64,000 nucleotides of DNA, taken from Pyxidicoccus sp. MSG2 (GTDB lineage: Bacteria; Myxococcota; Myxococcia; Myxococcales; Myxococcaceae). The stretch is taken from NCBI RefSeq assembly GCF_026626705.1, contig NZ_JAPNKC010000001.1:6900001-6964000 (forward strand), read 5' to 3'. Shown here piece by piece: positions 33,215-43,614 of the stretch. Made by a program: the position numbers and the translations under genes. The notes under the pieces were generated by a model. That model did no database searches, had not been told where the DNA came from, and saw only the letters and a list, made by a program, of their open reading frames with translations. Each line of letters begins with the position of its first letter. Position 1 is the stretch's first letter.

Positions 33215-33328
33215 GGCCTTCCCCTCCTTTATATGCGGGGTGGGCCCGGCCACTCTGGAAGGCGTCGCTGTCGCCGGGCTGGCCCGGGCAGACGGGGGCG
33301 GGGCGCGCCCCCTGACCGTGGTGCCGCC

Positions 33329-35623
33329 CTAGAACGCCGAGCCGTTGGCGCGCTTGCCGGGCGAGGTGGCGCTGGAGCTGAGCGTGTTGTGCAGCACCCA
33401 GGTGCCGCTGAGGCTGGCGTCCGGGCTCCGGTTGTAGGAGACGCCCTGGTAGGTGTCACGGTAGCTGGAGCTGTCCTGCACGGTGCCGTTCGGCAGGACG
33501 AGGTACACCACGTCTCCGCTGCTGCCCACGTTGACGCCCCGGTTGAAGCGCAGCCCGTCACCGCCGCTCGCATAGGCGACGTTGCTCGTGCCCGAGGGCA
33601 CCGCGGAGGCGCCTCCATAGACGACATACGCCTTGCCCGGCTGCAGCACCGTGCCGGCGGGGAAGACGTGCCGGGTGGGCTCCGCGCCGCTGTACGACTT
33701 GTCGTCGTGAAGCTTCCAGCCGCTGATGTCCACCGCCGTGGTGCCGGTGTTGAGCAGCTCCACGAACATCTGGTCGTAGTCCGGGGTGCTCGTCCCAGGC
33801 ACGTTGTTCGGGATGGGCAGGTACTCGTTGATGAAGACCTGCTGCGCGGCGTGGTTCAGCACGAAGGTGTTGTCGCTGACGTCGAACACGGTGGAGTCCT
33901 GCGTGTCGCTCACCCGCACGCGGCCACCGCCGGACGCATCCGCGGGCACCGTCCACGTGTAGCTCCCGGAAGCGGCGGACACGGACGCGGCCAGGTCGCG
34001 CCAGGTGCCCCCATTGTCCACCGAGTACTGAATCTTCACCGTGTCCACGCCGCTCGCCGTCCAGGTGATGGCGTACTGGGTGCCGGCCAGGAGCGTCTCC
34101 CCTCCGTTGGGCGCGGTGACCTTCAGCATGCGCCCGCCCTGCCCGAAGTCGAAGCGGCTGATGATGGGGTAGTGGTCGGACGTGGACGTGCTGTAGTTGG
34201 TGATGAGTGGCTTCAGCACCCGGGTGGAGTTGGCGACGTAGTTGGCGGCCAGCTCGTTGGTGACGAGCTGATGGTCGATGAACGTGCTGCGGCCCGCCGT
34301 GCTGCCCACGTTGGCCAGCGACAGGGCCTGGGTGACGTAGGTGTAGCGCTGCGTGTCGTTGACGAAGTTGCGGAAGGGGGTGTCGTACTTCTGCTGGGTG
34401 TCCGGGTTCGTCGTCGTGGAGGTGTCCACGTCGTCATTCCAGTCACCCACCACCATGGCCCGCTGCGTGGGCAGCGTGGTGTCCAGGTAGCCCTTGAGCC
34501 AGCCGGACGAGGCCAGGCGCCGCGCGTACTCCTCCGCGCCCGCGAGCGCCTTCAGGTGCACGACGAGGGCGGTGACGTCCACGGTGGAGCTGCCCCGGGT
34601 GACCCGCAGGTCCACCCGCAGCGGGGGCCGCCCGGCGAAGTCGAAGTCCTTGTCCGTCAGGACGACCTCCGCCCGCAGCACCCGCACCACGTCCGACTTG
34701 AAGAGCACGCCGAGCTTCTGCTCGCTGGCCGTATAGGAGCCCGAGCCGGCCGACACGCGCGTGCTGTCGTCCGAGAGGAAGCCGTCGTACCCGGGCAGCT
34801 GCTTCTTCAGTTCGTTGAACTGCGCCGTGCTGACGATTTCGCCCACGCCCCAGAAGTCCACGCCCGCGTCGGCGAGCACGGCCTGGACATTGGCCAGCTG
34901 CAGCGGGTCGTCCTCCGGGCCGTAGGTGGCGTCGCCGAACCACTCGATGTTCCAGTTGCCCACCGACAGCGGGAAGGTGGAGGTGGGCTGCTGAGGTCCG
35001 CCGTCGGTCTGCTCTCCGGGCGCGAGCACCGGCAGGCCGCGCCGCGCCTCGGACGTCGCCCCGCTGGCGTCCTGCACGCGCAGGGTGAAGGAGTAGGAGC
35101 CGCTGCCCAGGGGCGTGCCGCTGACCACGCCTTCCGGGCTGAGCGACAGGCCCGCCGGCAGCTGCCCGTCCACCACGGACCAGCGCAGCGGCGGCCGGCC
35201 GCCCGTGCAGGCGAAGGTGTGCTCGTAGCTGCTGCCCACGGTTCCGTTCGGCGCGGTTTCCTCGCCCAGGTAGGGCGCCGGCCACACCTTCAGCGACCAC
35301 GTGCGGGTGTCCTCGCTGCCTGCCGCGTCCCGGACGCTCAAGGTGATGCTGAACTCGCCGGACTCGCTGGCCGTGCCCGACAGCTTCGCGTCCGTCGAAG
35401 AGAAGGAGAGGCCCGGGGGCGGCTGGCCCCCCGTCAACGCATAGCTCAGCGGCGCCGCGCCCCCGGTGGCGGAGAGCATGACCTCGTAGGCCACGCCCAC
35501 CGTGGTGGGGGACGGCTCGATGGCGGGAAGCCGTGGACCGTCCGTAGGGTCTCCACGGCCCTCGGAACAGGCGCACAGCAGGACGAGGACGGCGAGCGTC
35601 CCAGCCAATCGGGCAGACGACAT
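33329..35623 (-). CDS. Secreted nuclease-like lipoprotein with Ig and lamin-tail domains
   Basis: 764 residues. Lipoprotein-type signal ending LLCAC. Two putative Ig domains of the He_PIG kind (about 30-110 and 115-200; phrases GGQPPPGLSFSSTDAKLSGT and DGQLPAGLSLSPEGVVSGT). An endonuclease/exonuclease/phosphatase domain follows (about 215-475), with GNWNIEWFGD, VVGDWNDD and TSDHYPIISRF carrying the expected Asn, Asp and His. Another beta domain precedes a C-terminal lamin-tail domain (VFINEYLPIPNN, FVELLNTGTTAVDISGWKL). It probably degrades extracellular DNA or a phosphoester at the cell surface. Open frame continues upstream of the chosen ATG but without signal features. Confidence 0.87.
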   Translation of the reverse strand: MSSARLAGTLAVLVLLCACSEGRGDPTDGPRLPAIEPSPTTVGVAYEVMLSATGGAAPLSYALTGGQPPPGLSFSSTDAKLSGTASESGEFSITLSVRDAAGSEDTRTWSLKVWPAPYLGEETAPNGTVGSSYEHTFACTGGRPPLRWSVVDGQLPAGLSLSPEGVVSGTPLGSGSYSFTLRVQDASGATSEARRGLPVLAPGEQTDGGPQQPTSTFPLSVGNWNIEWFGDATYGPEDDPLQLANVQAVLADAGVDFWGVGEIVSTAQFNELKKQLPGYDGFLSDDSTRVSAGSGSYTASEQKLGVLFKSDVVRVLRAEVVLTDKDFDFAGRPPLRVDLRVTRGSSTVDVTALVVHLKALAGAEEYARRLASSGWLKGYLDTTLPTQRAMVVGDWNDDVDTSTTTNPDTQQKYDTPFRNFVNDTQRYTYVTQALSLANVGSTAGRSTFIDHQLVTNELAANYVANSTRVLKPLITNYSTSTSDHYPIISRFDFGQGGRMLKVTAPNGGETLLAGTQYAITWTASGVDTVKIQYSVDNGGTWRDLAASVSAASGSYTWTVPADASGGGRVRVSDTQDSTVFDVSDNTFVLNHAAQQVFINEYLPIPNNVPGTSTPDYDQMFVELLNTGTTAVDISGWKLHDDKSYSGAEPTRHVFPAGTVLQPGKAYVVYGGASAVPSGTSNVAYASGGDGLRFNRGVNVGSSGDVVYLVLPNGTVQDSSSYRDTYQGVSYNRSPDASLSGTWVLHNTLSSSATSPGKRANGSAF

Positions 35624-35865
35624 GTCAGCGGGCTCCGGGGTGGGCTCCGGGCAGGGGACCCGAAACGCGCGAAACACTCTAGCGCCACCTCGCTCCCGCT
35701 TGCACGAAGCGCGTGACACCTGTCCGCGCACCCCTGCCCGCACGGAGGCAATCGACGGGGCCCTCGTGCGTGATTCCAGAAAGCCCGGGAAGGTTTTGCG
35801 CCCCCACCGGTCGTGGAGTGCCATGATTCACAGGGGGGCCCCGCTGCCCCACGGAGGACACAGCA

Positions 35866-36366
35866 ATGGCCGAGAAGTGGGACAAGCAGCTGATGGACTT
35901 CCTCAAGCGCACCGGTGACGAGCTCAAGCGCACCACCGATGACCTGCGCGGCGAGGCCCAGCGCCTCCTCAAGGAGGTGAAGGACCCGCAGAACCAGACG
36001 AAGGTGAAGGAGGGGCTGGAGCAGCTGCGCACCTGGGCCACCACCACCAGCAAGGTGGCGACGGAGAAGATTGAAGGCGCCGTGCGCCAGGTCGAGGGCG
36101 CCGTGGAGCGCGCCTTCAAGCCCGAGGAGGGCGGGACGCAAGCCCCGGCCCCGAAGGCCCGCCCGGCCTCCAGCGCAGCCCCCGCCGCCACGCCCGCCGC
36201 TGCTCCGAAGAGCGAAGGCCGCGCCGCGAAGAAGGCCGCTCCCAAGTCCATCGGCCGCAAGAAGGCCGCCGCCAAGGGCGCGGGCAAGGGCACCACCGCC
36301 CGGAAGACTGCTTCAACCTCCAAGAAGACGCTGGGCCGGTCGAAGAAGCCCACCGCCGGAGCGTGA
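35866..36366 (+). CDS. Small helical protein with Lys/Ala-rich tail
   Basis: 166 residues, ATG behind GGAGGA. The first 90 residues are a charged amphipathic helix or coiled coil (WDKQLMDFLKRTGDELKRTTDDLRG) with no Cys. The rest is rich in Ala, Lys and Pro, like a histone H1 tail (GRAAKKAAPKSIGRKKAAAKG). I do not recognise a family. The tail is similar in style, not in sequence, to that of the DifB-like protein and suggests binding to DNA or another polyanion. It precedes grpE by about 100 bp on the same strand. Confidence 0.78.
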   Translation: MAEKWDKQLMDFLKRTGDELKRTTDDLRGEAQRLLKEVKDPQNQTKVKEGLEQLRTWATTTSKVATEKIEGAVRQVEGAVERAFKPEEGGTQAPAPKARPASSAAPAATPAAAPKSEGRAAKKAAPKSIGRKKAAAKGAGKGTTARKTASTSKKTLGRSKKPTAGA

Positions 36367-36434
36367 AGTTCCGCTGCGCGTGAAGCCGGCCCGCTTGGAC
36401 CCCGGGGCTGGGTTCTGCCAGTCGTTTCCCTGAG

Positions 36435-36463
36435 TTGGAACGGCCCCGGGCGCGTGACATAGT
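36435..36463 (+). promoter_or_regulatory. Candidate promoter of grpE-dnaK
   Basis: TTGGAA (36435-36440) and CATAGT (36458-36463) are 17 bp apart, each 4 or more of 6 bases from the sigma-70 consensus. Transcription would start at or next to the GTG at 36471, which would make the message leaderless. No heat-shock consensus was seen. Confidence 0.4.
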
Positions 36464-36470
36464 GCGCGCC

Positions 36471-37328
36471 GTGGCCGGCTCGAACGAGAAGGGCAGCATC
36501 CAGACGGACATCGGGCAGGACGTCATCGACGCGGCGGTCCGCAGCGTCGAGCGTCACATGGACGATGATGACGAGGTGACGGTCATCGAGGTGGAGGCCT
36601 CCGGGTCTTCCTCCGAGGACGTCGCCGAGACCCCCCCTGCCGAGGAGAGCGCCCCCGTCGCGGTGGCGTCGCCCGAGGAGGTGGCGGCCCTGCGCCAGGA
36701 GGTGGAATCCCTCAAGGCGCAGCTCGAGTTCAGCCAGGCCAAGGGCCGCGAGACGATGGAGCGCCTGCGCGAGACGCACGAGCGCACCAAGGAGGCGCAG
36801 GAGCGCACCCTGCGCGCCGCCGCGGACCTGGAGAACTACCGCAAGCGCGCGCAGAAGGAGAAGGAGGAGGTCCAGCGCTTCGGCTCGGAGAAGCTGCTCA
36901 AGGACCTGCTCCCCGTCCTGGACAACCTGGACCGCGCGCTGGACGCGGCGGCGAAGTCCCCGGACATCGACAGCTTCCAGAAGGGCGTGGCCATGACGCG
37001 CAAGTCCTTCGAGGACGCGCTCGGCCGCCACGGCGTGAAGGCCTTCAGCGCGAAGGGTCAGCCGTTCGACCCGCGCATGCACGAGGCGATTCAGCAGGTG
37101 GAGACGGCGGACGTGCCCGCGGGCCATGTGGCCCACGAGGTGGTGCGCGGCTTCTTCCTGAACGAGCGGCTGGTGCGTCCGGCCATGGTCGTCGTCGCTC
37201 GCGCGCCCGTCGCCGAGCCTGCCGCCGCGCCCGCCACAGTTGAGTCCAGGGAGGCCGAGCCGGCCTCCGCGTCCGAGGGGACCACCGTGCCCCCGCAGCC
37301 CGAAGATTCTTCCGGGGGGAGTCAGTAA
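36471..37328 (+). CDS. grpE: Nucleotide exchange factor GrpE
   Basis: GrpE releases ADP from DnaK in the Hsp70 cycle. With the GTG at 36471 the protein has 285 residues, longer than the usual 190-200: an acidic N-terminal extension of about 85 residues and a roughly 45-residue Ala/Glu/Pro-rich C-terminal tail flank the core. The core has the long coiled coil (RAAADLENYRKRAQKEKEEV), FGSEKLLKDLLPVLDNLDRAL, and the beta domain HEAIQQVETADVPAGHVAHE. A TTG at 36435 in the same frame is an alternative start. dnaK starts 5 bp after the stop. Confidence 0.92.
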   Translation: MAGSNEKGSIQTDIGQDVIDAAVRSVERHMDDDDEVTVIEVEASGSSSEDVAETPPAEESAPVAVASPEEVAALRQEVESLKAQLEFSQAKGRETMERLRETHERTKEAQERTLRAAADLENYRKRAQKEKEEVQRFGSEKLLKDLLPVLDNLDRALDAAAKSPDIDSFQKGVAMTRKSFEDALGRHGVKAFSAKGQPFDPRMHEAIQQVETADVPAGHVAHEVVRGFFLNERLVRPAMVVVARAPVAEPAAAPATVESREAEPASASEGTTVPPQPEDSSGGSQ

Positions 37329-37333
37329 CCGTC

Positions 37334-39157
<1,824 letters not shown>

Positions 39158-39243
39158 AGCCGGCGCCTCCACCGGGCGCGTGCAATCGTTCGCGCGCCCG
39201 GGCGTAGACTGCGACAACCCCGCGGTCCGCCCGAGGCACCTTC

Positions 39244-39540
39244 ATGGAAATCACCGAAGCCGTCGTCACCGTCCTCATCGTGGCCATGGTGCTGGGAATT
39301 CCCTTCGCGGGGCTCACCCTGCGCTTCTCCCTCAAGCCGCTGGTGGAGGCCTTCATCCGCCTGCGCGAGGCGCAGCTCGGCGTCTCCGACACCACGCTGC
39401 TCCGTGAGCGCATTGCCTACCTGGAGCGCGTGCTGGAGGCGCATGGCCTCATGGACGAGCGCAACCTGCTGCCCCCGCGGCAGGGCGCACCCGAGCGCCT
39501 GTCTTCCGTCGTCCCCGTGAAGGACCGCGAGCGGGTGTAG
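39244..39540 (+). CDS. Small single-span membrane protein
   Basis: 98 residues. One N-terminal hydrophobic helix (about 6-26, AVVTVLIVAMVLGIPFAGL), then a basic and helical cytosolic part with a short coiled coil (LLRERIAYLERVLEAHGLMDERN). The family is not recognised; the layout recalls small phage-shock or scaffold proteins, but there is no specific motif. It starts 86 bp after dnaK, with TAGACT about 40 nt before the ATG. Confidence 0.7.
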   Translation: MEITEAVVTVLIVAMVLGIPFAGLTLRFSLKPLVEAFIRLREAQLGVSDTTLLRERIAYLERVLEAHGLMDERNLLPPRQGAPERLSSVVPVKDRERV

Positions 39541-39577
39541 TCCGGGGTTACCCGTCTTCCACGGGTGGCGCCCGCGG

Positions 39578-41101
39578 GTGTTGAATGCACCCGTGGAATT
39601 TCCCTCTCTGCAGACGGAAGTCGCCTTCCTGCGCGGCCTGGTGGCCGTGCACCGGATGGCGGACGACATCCTCGAGGACTGCCTGGAGCGGGGCCTGGAC
39701 CTGGACGCCGGGCTGGACGTGTTCCTCACGCAGTGCGCGCGGATGGTGCACGCGCCCGCGGGCTTCGTGTCCCTGCGGGGCACGCGGGGCCCGGTGCTGA
39801 CGCGCGTGCTGGGGGATTTGGGCGTGGACGTCTTCGAGGCGGCGCACTGGACGGGGCCGCGCCGGCTGAAGGACGGGCGGATGCTCTTCTGCACCCGGCT
39901 GAAGCTGGGGAAGCTGGAGCTGGGGGGCCTGGGGCTGGCGGTGGAGGGAGGCTTCGAGGACGGCGGCGGGCTGGTGATGAAGCTGGTGGAGGCCATCGGC
40001 GAGCAGCTCGACACGGCGGTGCTGGGCTTCCTGGCGCTCACCGACGGGCGCAACGCGCTGGAGCGGCTGGACGAGCTGTCCCTGGACGAGACGCCCGCGC
40101 CGCGCGGCCGCATTGGCAAGTATGAAGTGGTGACGCCGCTGGGCACCGGCGGCATGGCGCAGGTGCTGGTGGCGCGGGCGCGGGGGCCGGAGGGGCTGGG
40201 CCGGCTGGTGGCGCTCAAGCGCATCCTCCCGCACCTCACCGCGGACCCCTCCATCATCCAGCAGTTCCTGGACGAGGCGCGCATCGGCCTGCGGCTGTCG
40301 CACCCCAACCTCGTCCACGTCTACGACTTCGGCGAGGCGCAGGGCGCCTACTACATCGCCATGGAGCTGGTGCGGGGCGTGGACCTGGACCGGCTCATCC
40401 GCGCGCTCAAGGGCCCGCTGGAGCCGGCGCACGCGGTGGCGGTGGTGGTGCAGGCGCTGCAAGGCCTGCAGGCGGCGCACGGCTTGAGGGGCGAGGACGG
40501 CGCGCCGCTGCAGCTCGTGCACCGGGACTTGTCCCCGCACAACCTGATGGTGGGGTTCGACGGGCGGGTGAAGGTGCTGGACTTCGGCGTGGCGAAGGCG
40601 CGCGCCCAGCGCACGGTGACGCTGCCGGGAATCGTCAAGGGCAAGCCGCTCTACATGTCGCCGGAGCAGGCGCGGGGCCAGCGGCTGGACGCGCGCAGCG
40701 ACTTGTTCGCCATGGGCCTCATCCTCTACGAGGCGCTCACCGGGCGCCGCGCGTTCGACCGCGGGGACGAGCTGGCCTCCATGCAGGCCATCTGCGACGA
40801 GCGGCTGCCCCGGCCGGACTCGCTCCCGCGCGCCCTGTGGGACGTGCTGGAGGTGGCGCTGGCCAAGCGGCCCGAGGCGCGCTTCGGCAGCGCGCAGGAG
40901 ATGGCGGACCGGCTGTCGGACGTGTGCCGCCCGGCGAAGGACGTGGAGCTGTCGCGGCTCACCTCGAAGCACTTCCCGGACCGGCTGCGCGAGTTCAACC
41001 GCATGGACCGGACGGAGGCGGCCGGAAGGCCCGGCGTGCCGGTGGCCGACGGGAGCGAGGAGACACACGTGCGTCCTCCGCCCCGCAGGCCCGAGCGCTG
41101 A
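39578..41101 (+). CDS. Serine/threonine protein kinase with novel N-terminal domain
   Basis: 507 residues. The kinase domain (about 185-465) is complete: GTGGMAQVLVA loop, VALKRI lysine, HRDLSPHNLMV catalytic loop, DFGVAKA, and MSPEQARG in place of APE. Myxobacterial kinases of this class phosphorylate signalling proteins in development. The N-terminal 180 residues resemble a GAF-like sensor in predicted pattern (CARMVHAPAGFVSLRGTRGPVLTRVLG) but are not a clear match. No transmembrane helix, so cytosolic. Start is GTG 39578; a GTG at 39593 is nearly as good. It converges with the DUF2382 gene. Confidence 0.88.
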   Translation: MLNAPVEFPSLQTEVAFLRGLVAVHRMADDILEDCLERGLDLDAGLDVFLTQCARMVHAPAGFVSLRGTRGPVLTRVLGDLGVDVFEAAHWTGPRRLKDGRMLFCTRLKLGKLELGGLGLAVEGGFEDGGGLVMKLVEAIGEQLDTAVLGFLALTDGRNALERLDELSLDETPAPRGRIGKYEVVTPLGTGGMAQVLVARARGPEGLGRLVALKRILPHLTADPSIIQQFLDEARIGLRLSHPNLVHVYDFGEAQGAYYIAMELVRGVDLDRLIRALKGPLEPAHAVAVVVQALQGLQAAHGLRGEDGAPLQLVHRDLSPHNLMVGFDGRVKVLDFGVAKARAQRTVTLPGIVKGKPLYMSPEQARGQRLDARSDLFAMGLILYEALTGRRAFDRGDELASMQAICDERLPRPDSLPRALWDVLEVALAKRPEARFGSAQEMADRLSDVCRPAKDVELSRLTSKHFPDRLREFNRMDRTEAAGRPGVPVADGSEETHVRPPPRRPER

Positions 41102-41129
41102 AAGCGCCGGCGTCTTCCGGACATGGAAG

Positions 41130-41163
41130 GCCCCCGCCTCCCTTCGCGGGGAGGGGCGGGGGC
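41130..41163. terminator. Hairpin between convergent genes
   Basis: G/C-rich stem: 9 bp (GCCCCCGCC/GGCGGGGGC-type pairing), a 2-nt bulge, then TCCC/GGGA closing a small loop. It lies 28 bp after the kinase stop and 38 bp before the DUF2382 stop, placed to end transcripts from both sides. Confidence 0.55.
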
Positions 41164-41201
41164 TGCTTCACGACTCGACGTCGGAACCCGTGGCGCTGAG
41201 C

Positions 41202-41936
41202 TCAGTAGCCGCGCTTCAGCGGGTCGTCGCTGGGCGACTCCAGGGTGCGCGAGCCCTCCACGTCCCCGTCGGTGCGGATGCTGACGTCCTCGCGGCGGAC
41301 GCTCTCCGCGACGCGGCGCTCCTCCTCGATGTCGTCCTTGTGGATGACGACCTCCTCATCCACCACGGCGCGCTTCCGGACCTCGACCTCCTCGGCGCGC
41401 AGGGGGACGACGACTGTCTCTTCCTGGAAGGAGGCGCTCATCGCCGGGCGCTCCGGCTTCACGTCGCGGCGCTCCACGCGCACGCGCTCGCGGCGCACCG
41501 GCACGTCCATCACCTTCTCCTCCTCGATGACGTCCTTCTTCACGCGTACCTCGCCGGCCTGCGTCTCGCGCTTGATGACGTCCAGCTCCTCCTTCTGCAC
41601 GGGGATGGTGACGTCCTCCGTGCGGCCCGTCACGGTGCGCTCGGCCGGCATGCCCATGGCGCCGGGGCCCACGCCCGCGCCACCGCCCAGGCCCGCAGTG
41701 GCGTAGCGGTTGTCGTCACGCGACAGGCTGTGCAGGGCCTCCTTGCCGTGGTTGAGGACGATTTCCTCGGCCCGGATGTCGCTGATTTCGGAGTACCGGA
41801 CGAGATAGTCCTTCGGGAAGAAGAGGCCCTTCTCGATGTGGAACTCGCCGTCGCCCACGGCGAACACCTTGCCGAGCCTCTCGCCGTCGATGCTGCGGAC
41901 GACCATTCCTTCTCTCACATCCGTACGCTGGAACAT
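41202..41936 (-). CDS. PRC-barrel/DUF2382 stress protein 1
   Basis: 244 residues with the AAGGAG site before the ATG at 41936. An N-terminal PRC-barrel-like domain (VREGMVVRSIDGERLGKVF, EKGLFFPKDYLVRY) is joined by a Gly-rich linker to a DUF2382 (YsnF/AvaK) domain, an alternating charged beta region (VTIPVQKEELDVIKRE, VDVPVRRERVRVERR). Such proteins are often induced by general stress, but the molecular role is not known. A paralog is encoded divergently 850 bp away. Confidence 0.85.
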   Translation of the reverse strand: MFQRTDVREGMVVRSIDGERLGKVFAVGDGEFHIEKGLFFPKDYLVRYSEISDIRAEEIVLNHGKEALHSLSRDDNRYATAGLGGGAGVGPGAMGMPAERTVTGRTEDVTIPVQKEELDVIKRETQAGEVRVKKDVIEEEKVMDVPVRRERVRVERRDVKPERPAMSASFQEETVVVPLRAEEVEVRKRAVVDEEVVIHKDDIEEERRVAESVRREDVSIRTDGDVEGSRTLESPSDDPLKRGY

Positions 41937-41998
41937 GGCTGGCTCCTTGTAACCAGGGGGGCCGGGGCGGGACATCCCCTCGGCCCTGGTGATTGCCT

Positions 41999-42018
41999 CC
42001 TCGTGCGCCCGCACGAGG
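41999..42018. promoter_or_regulatory. Inverted repeat in divergent intergenic region
   Basis: Perfect inverted repeat CCTCGTGCG-CC-CGCACGAGG, 63 bp upstream of the DUF2382 start. The full 340-bp gap (41937-42276) between this gene and the divergent small gene holds no credible coding frame and no other clear site. It could be an operator or part of a 5' leader hairpin. Confidence 0.4.
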
Positions 42019-42276
42019 CCTCGGGTGTCCTGGGCCCCGGGCTTCATCGGGAAGGTGGGAGCGGGTAGGCCAAACGACAGTGGACAGGCAGTGCGGCGAG
42101 AGGGCCTGGTCACGTGCCTGCCCACCCGAACGCGGGCATGCCTCCTCGCTCGCTCCCAGGGCGAGGAGCGCGACGGCAGGCAGGCCTTCGTCCGCGAGGG
42201 GTTTCCTCCCGGAGCTGGCCCACCCCACCTTCGTACGCGCGCCCTGAAGGCGCCATGAGTGCCCATGCGGGAGGCC

Positions 42277-42747
42277 ATGATGAGCACCAGGCAGGAGAGC
42301 ACGCGGCAGGGGCGTTGGAGCGGGCTGCTGTGGGGCGGCGCGGCGGCGGGCCTGGGGGCGCCCCTCGTGCTGCGCGGCCTGCGCCGCTTCCTCCACCCGG
42401 ACAGGGGAGACTCCCGCGCCAGCATGGGCTGGACGGCGGGACTGCTGGGCGCGCTGGTGGCTGGAGGGCTCGCGCGCCGCCGGCTCCACTCCGGCTCCCA
42501 CTCCGGCTCCGGGGAACCGGCTTCCGAGGCTGGCGCGGCGCTGGAAGGGGAGGACGCGGACGGGCTGATGGCGGACCGGCGCAGGGAGGCGCGCCGTCGG
42601 CGCCTGGCGGCGCTGGAGCTTCACGCCGCGGCCCAGTCAGAGGCGTCCGGACACGAGGTGCGCCGGGCCGTGGAGCGCGGGCCCCGTCGCGGGCCCAGCG
42701 GCAGGGAACAACCCTGGCACGAGGCCCTGGCGTCCACCTCCGGGTGA
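42277..42747 (+). CDS. Small putative membrane protein
   Basis: 156 residues from the ATG at 42277, which has GGGAGG three nt before it; a GTG at 42259 in frame is less well placed. Two weak hydrophobic segments (about 16-32 and 50-63) are followed by a basic Arg/Glu/Ala-rich tail. No family is recognised. It lies 36 bp before the second DUF2382 gene and is probably co-transcribed with it. Confidence 0.6.
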   Translation: MMSTRQESTRQGRWSGLLWGGAAAGLGAPLVLRGLRRFLHPDRGDSRASMGWTAGLLGALVAGGLARRRLHSGSHSGSGEPASEAGAALEGEDADGLMADRRREARRRRLAALELHAAAQSEASGHEVRRAVERGPRRGPSGREQPWHEALASTSG

Positions 42748-42783
42748 GAGTGCCTGGCGTTGCCGGACTCGAGAGGAGCGGGG

Positions 42784-43494
42784 ATGCGCACGGACGTAAA
42801 GGAAGGCATGCGGGTCTTCACGGCGGACGGCGTGAAGCTGGGCAGCGTGGTGGGCTGCGGCGAGGACACCTTCGTCATCGAGGGCGGGTTGCTCCGCGCG
42901 CGGGACTACGTGGCCCGCTACGGCGACGTGGTGGCGGTGCGCGACGGGGAGGCGCACCTGGGCCTCACGCGGGACGAGCTGTCGCCCGGGCCCGGCAGCC
43001 GCGCCGAGCTGGAGGCTCATCGTCCGGAGTCCCGGGTCACCGACAGGCTCGGGGAGACGACGGACCTCGTCATCCCGCTGGCCCACGAGGAGGCCCTCCC
43101 TCGCGCCGTGGCGCACGAGGTGGGGCACCTGCGCGTCCACAAGGTGGTGCGCACGGAGGTGAAGCACTTCTCCATCCCCGTGCGGCGCGAGGAATTGGTG
43201 GTGGAGCGGGTACAGGCCGGGGACGTGGAGGGCGGCGCGAGCCCCGGGGCGGCGGAGCGGGGGACGGTGCCGGGGGGGCTGGCGCCCTTCGAGGAGGCCA
43301 CCCTCGTCATCCCCCTGCACGAGGAGCAGGTGGAGTTCACCAGGACGGCCCGCGTCTGGCAGGAGGTCACCATCGCCAGGACGACCCGGGAGGAGCTGCG
43401 CCAGGTGCACACCACCGTACGCCGGGAGACAGCCCGGGTGGATGAGCAGGGGGAGGTGCTCCACGACGGCCCCCTGGACGGGCTGCACTCCTGA
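42784..43494 (+). CDS. PRC-barrel/DUF2382 stress protein 2
   Basis: 236 residues, start at ATG 42784 after GGAG. Same layout as the protein at 41202-41936: the opening RTDVKEGMRVFTADGVKLGSV parallels the partner, followed by a DUF2382 region (FSIPVRREELVVERVQ, LVIPLHEEQVEFTRTARV). Sequence identity between the two is moderate, so the duplication is old. Likely stress-related; role not known. Confidence 0.83.
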   Translation: MRTDVKEGMRVFTADGVKLGSVVGCGEDTFVIEGGLLRARDYVARYGDVVAVRDGEAHLGLTRDELSPGPGSRAELEAHRPESRVTDRLGETTDLVIPLAHEEALPRAVAHEVGHLRVHKVVRTEVKHFSIPVRREELVVERVQAGDVEGGASPGAAERGTVPGGLAPFEEATLVIPLHEEQVEFTRTARVWQEVTIARTTREELRQVHTTVRRETARVDEQGEVLHDGPLDGLHS

Positions 43495-43543
43495 CTGACG
43501 CACCGCACGCAGCGTGTGGGAGCGGGCCGGCTCGGCTGCGAGC

Positions 43544-43572
43544 TTGACCCATGGAGAGGGCTCCCCTAGAAA
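43544..43572 (+). promoter_or_regulatory. Candidate sigma-70 promoter of the liv operon
   Basis: TTGACC (43544-43549) and TAGAAA (43567-43572) with a 17-bp spacer, about 43 bp before the livJ ATG. Five of 6 and 4 of 6 bases match consensus. A GGAGG ribosome site lies in the predicted leader, just before the start codon. Confidence 0.5.
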
Positions 43573-43614
43573 ACCGGGGCTTTGCCGTCATCCCCCCTTG
43601 GAGGGAAGCCCCGC

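Noticed and set aside
31601..35716. A plus-strand open frame of about 1,370 codons across the sigma gene, palindrome array and nuclease gene
   Set aside because: It crosses three convincing minus-strand genes and the non-coding palindromes, and its translation has no recognisable domain.
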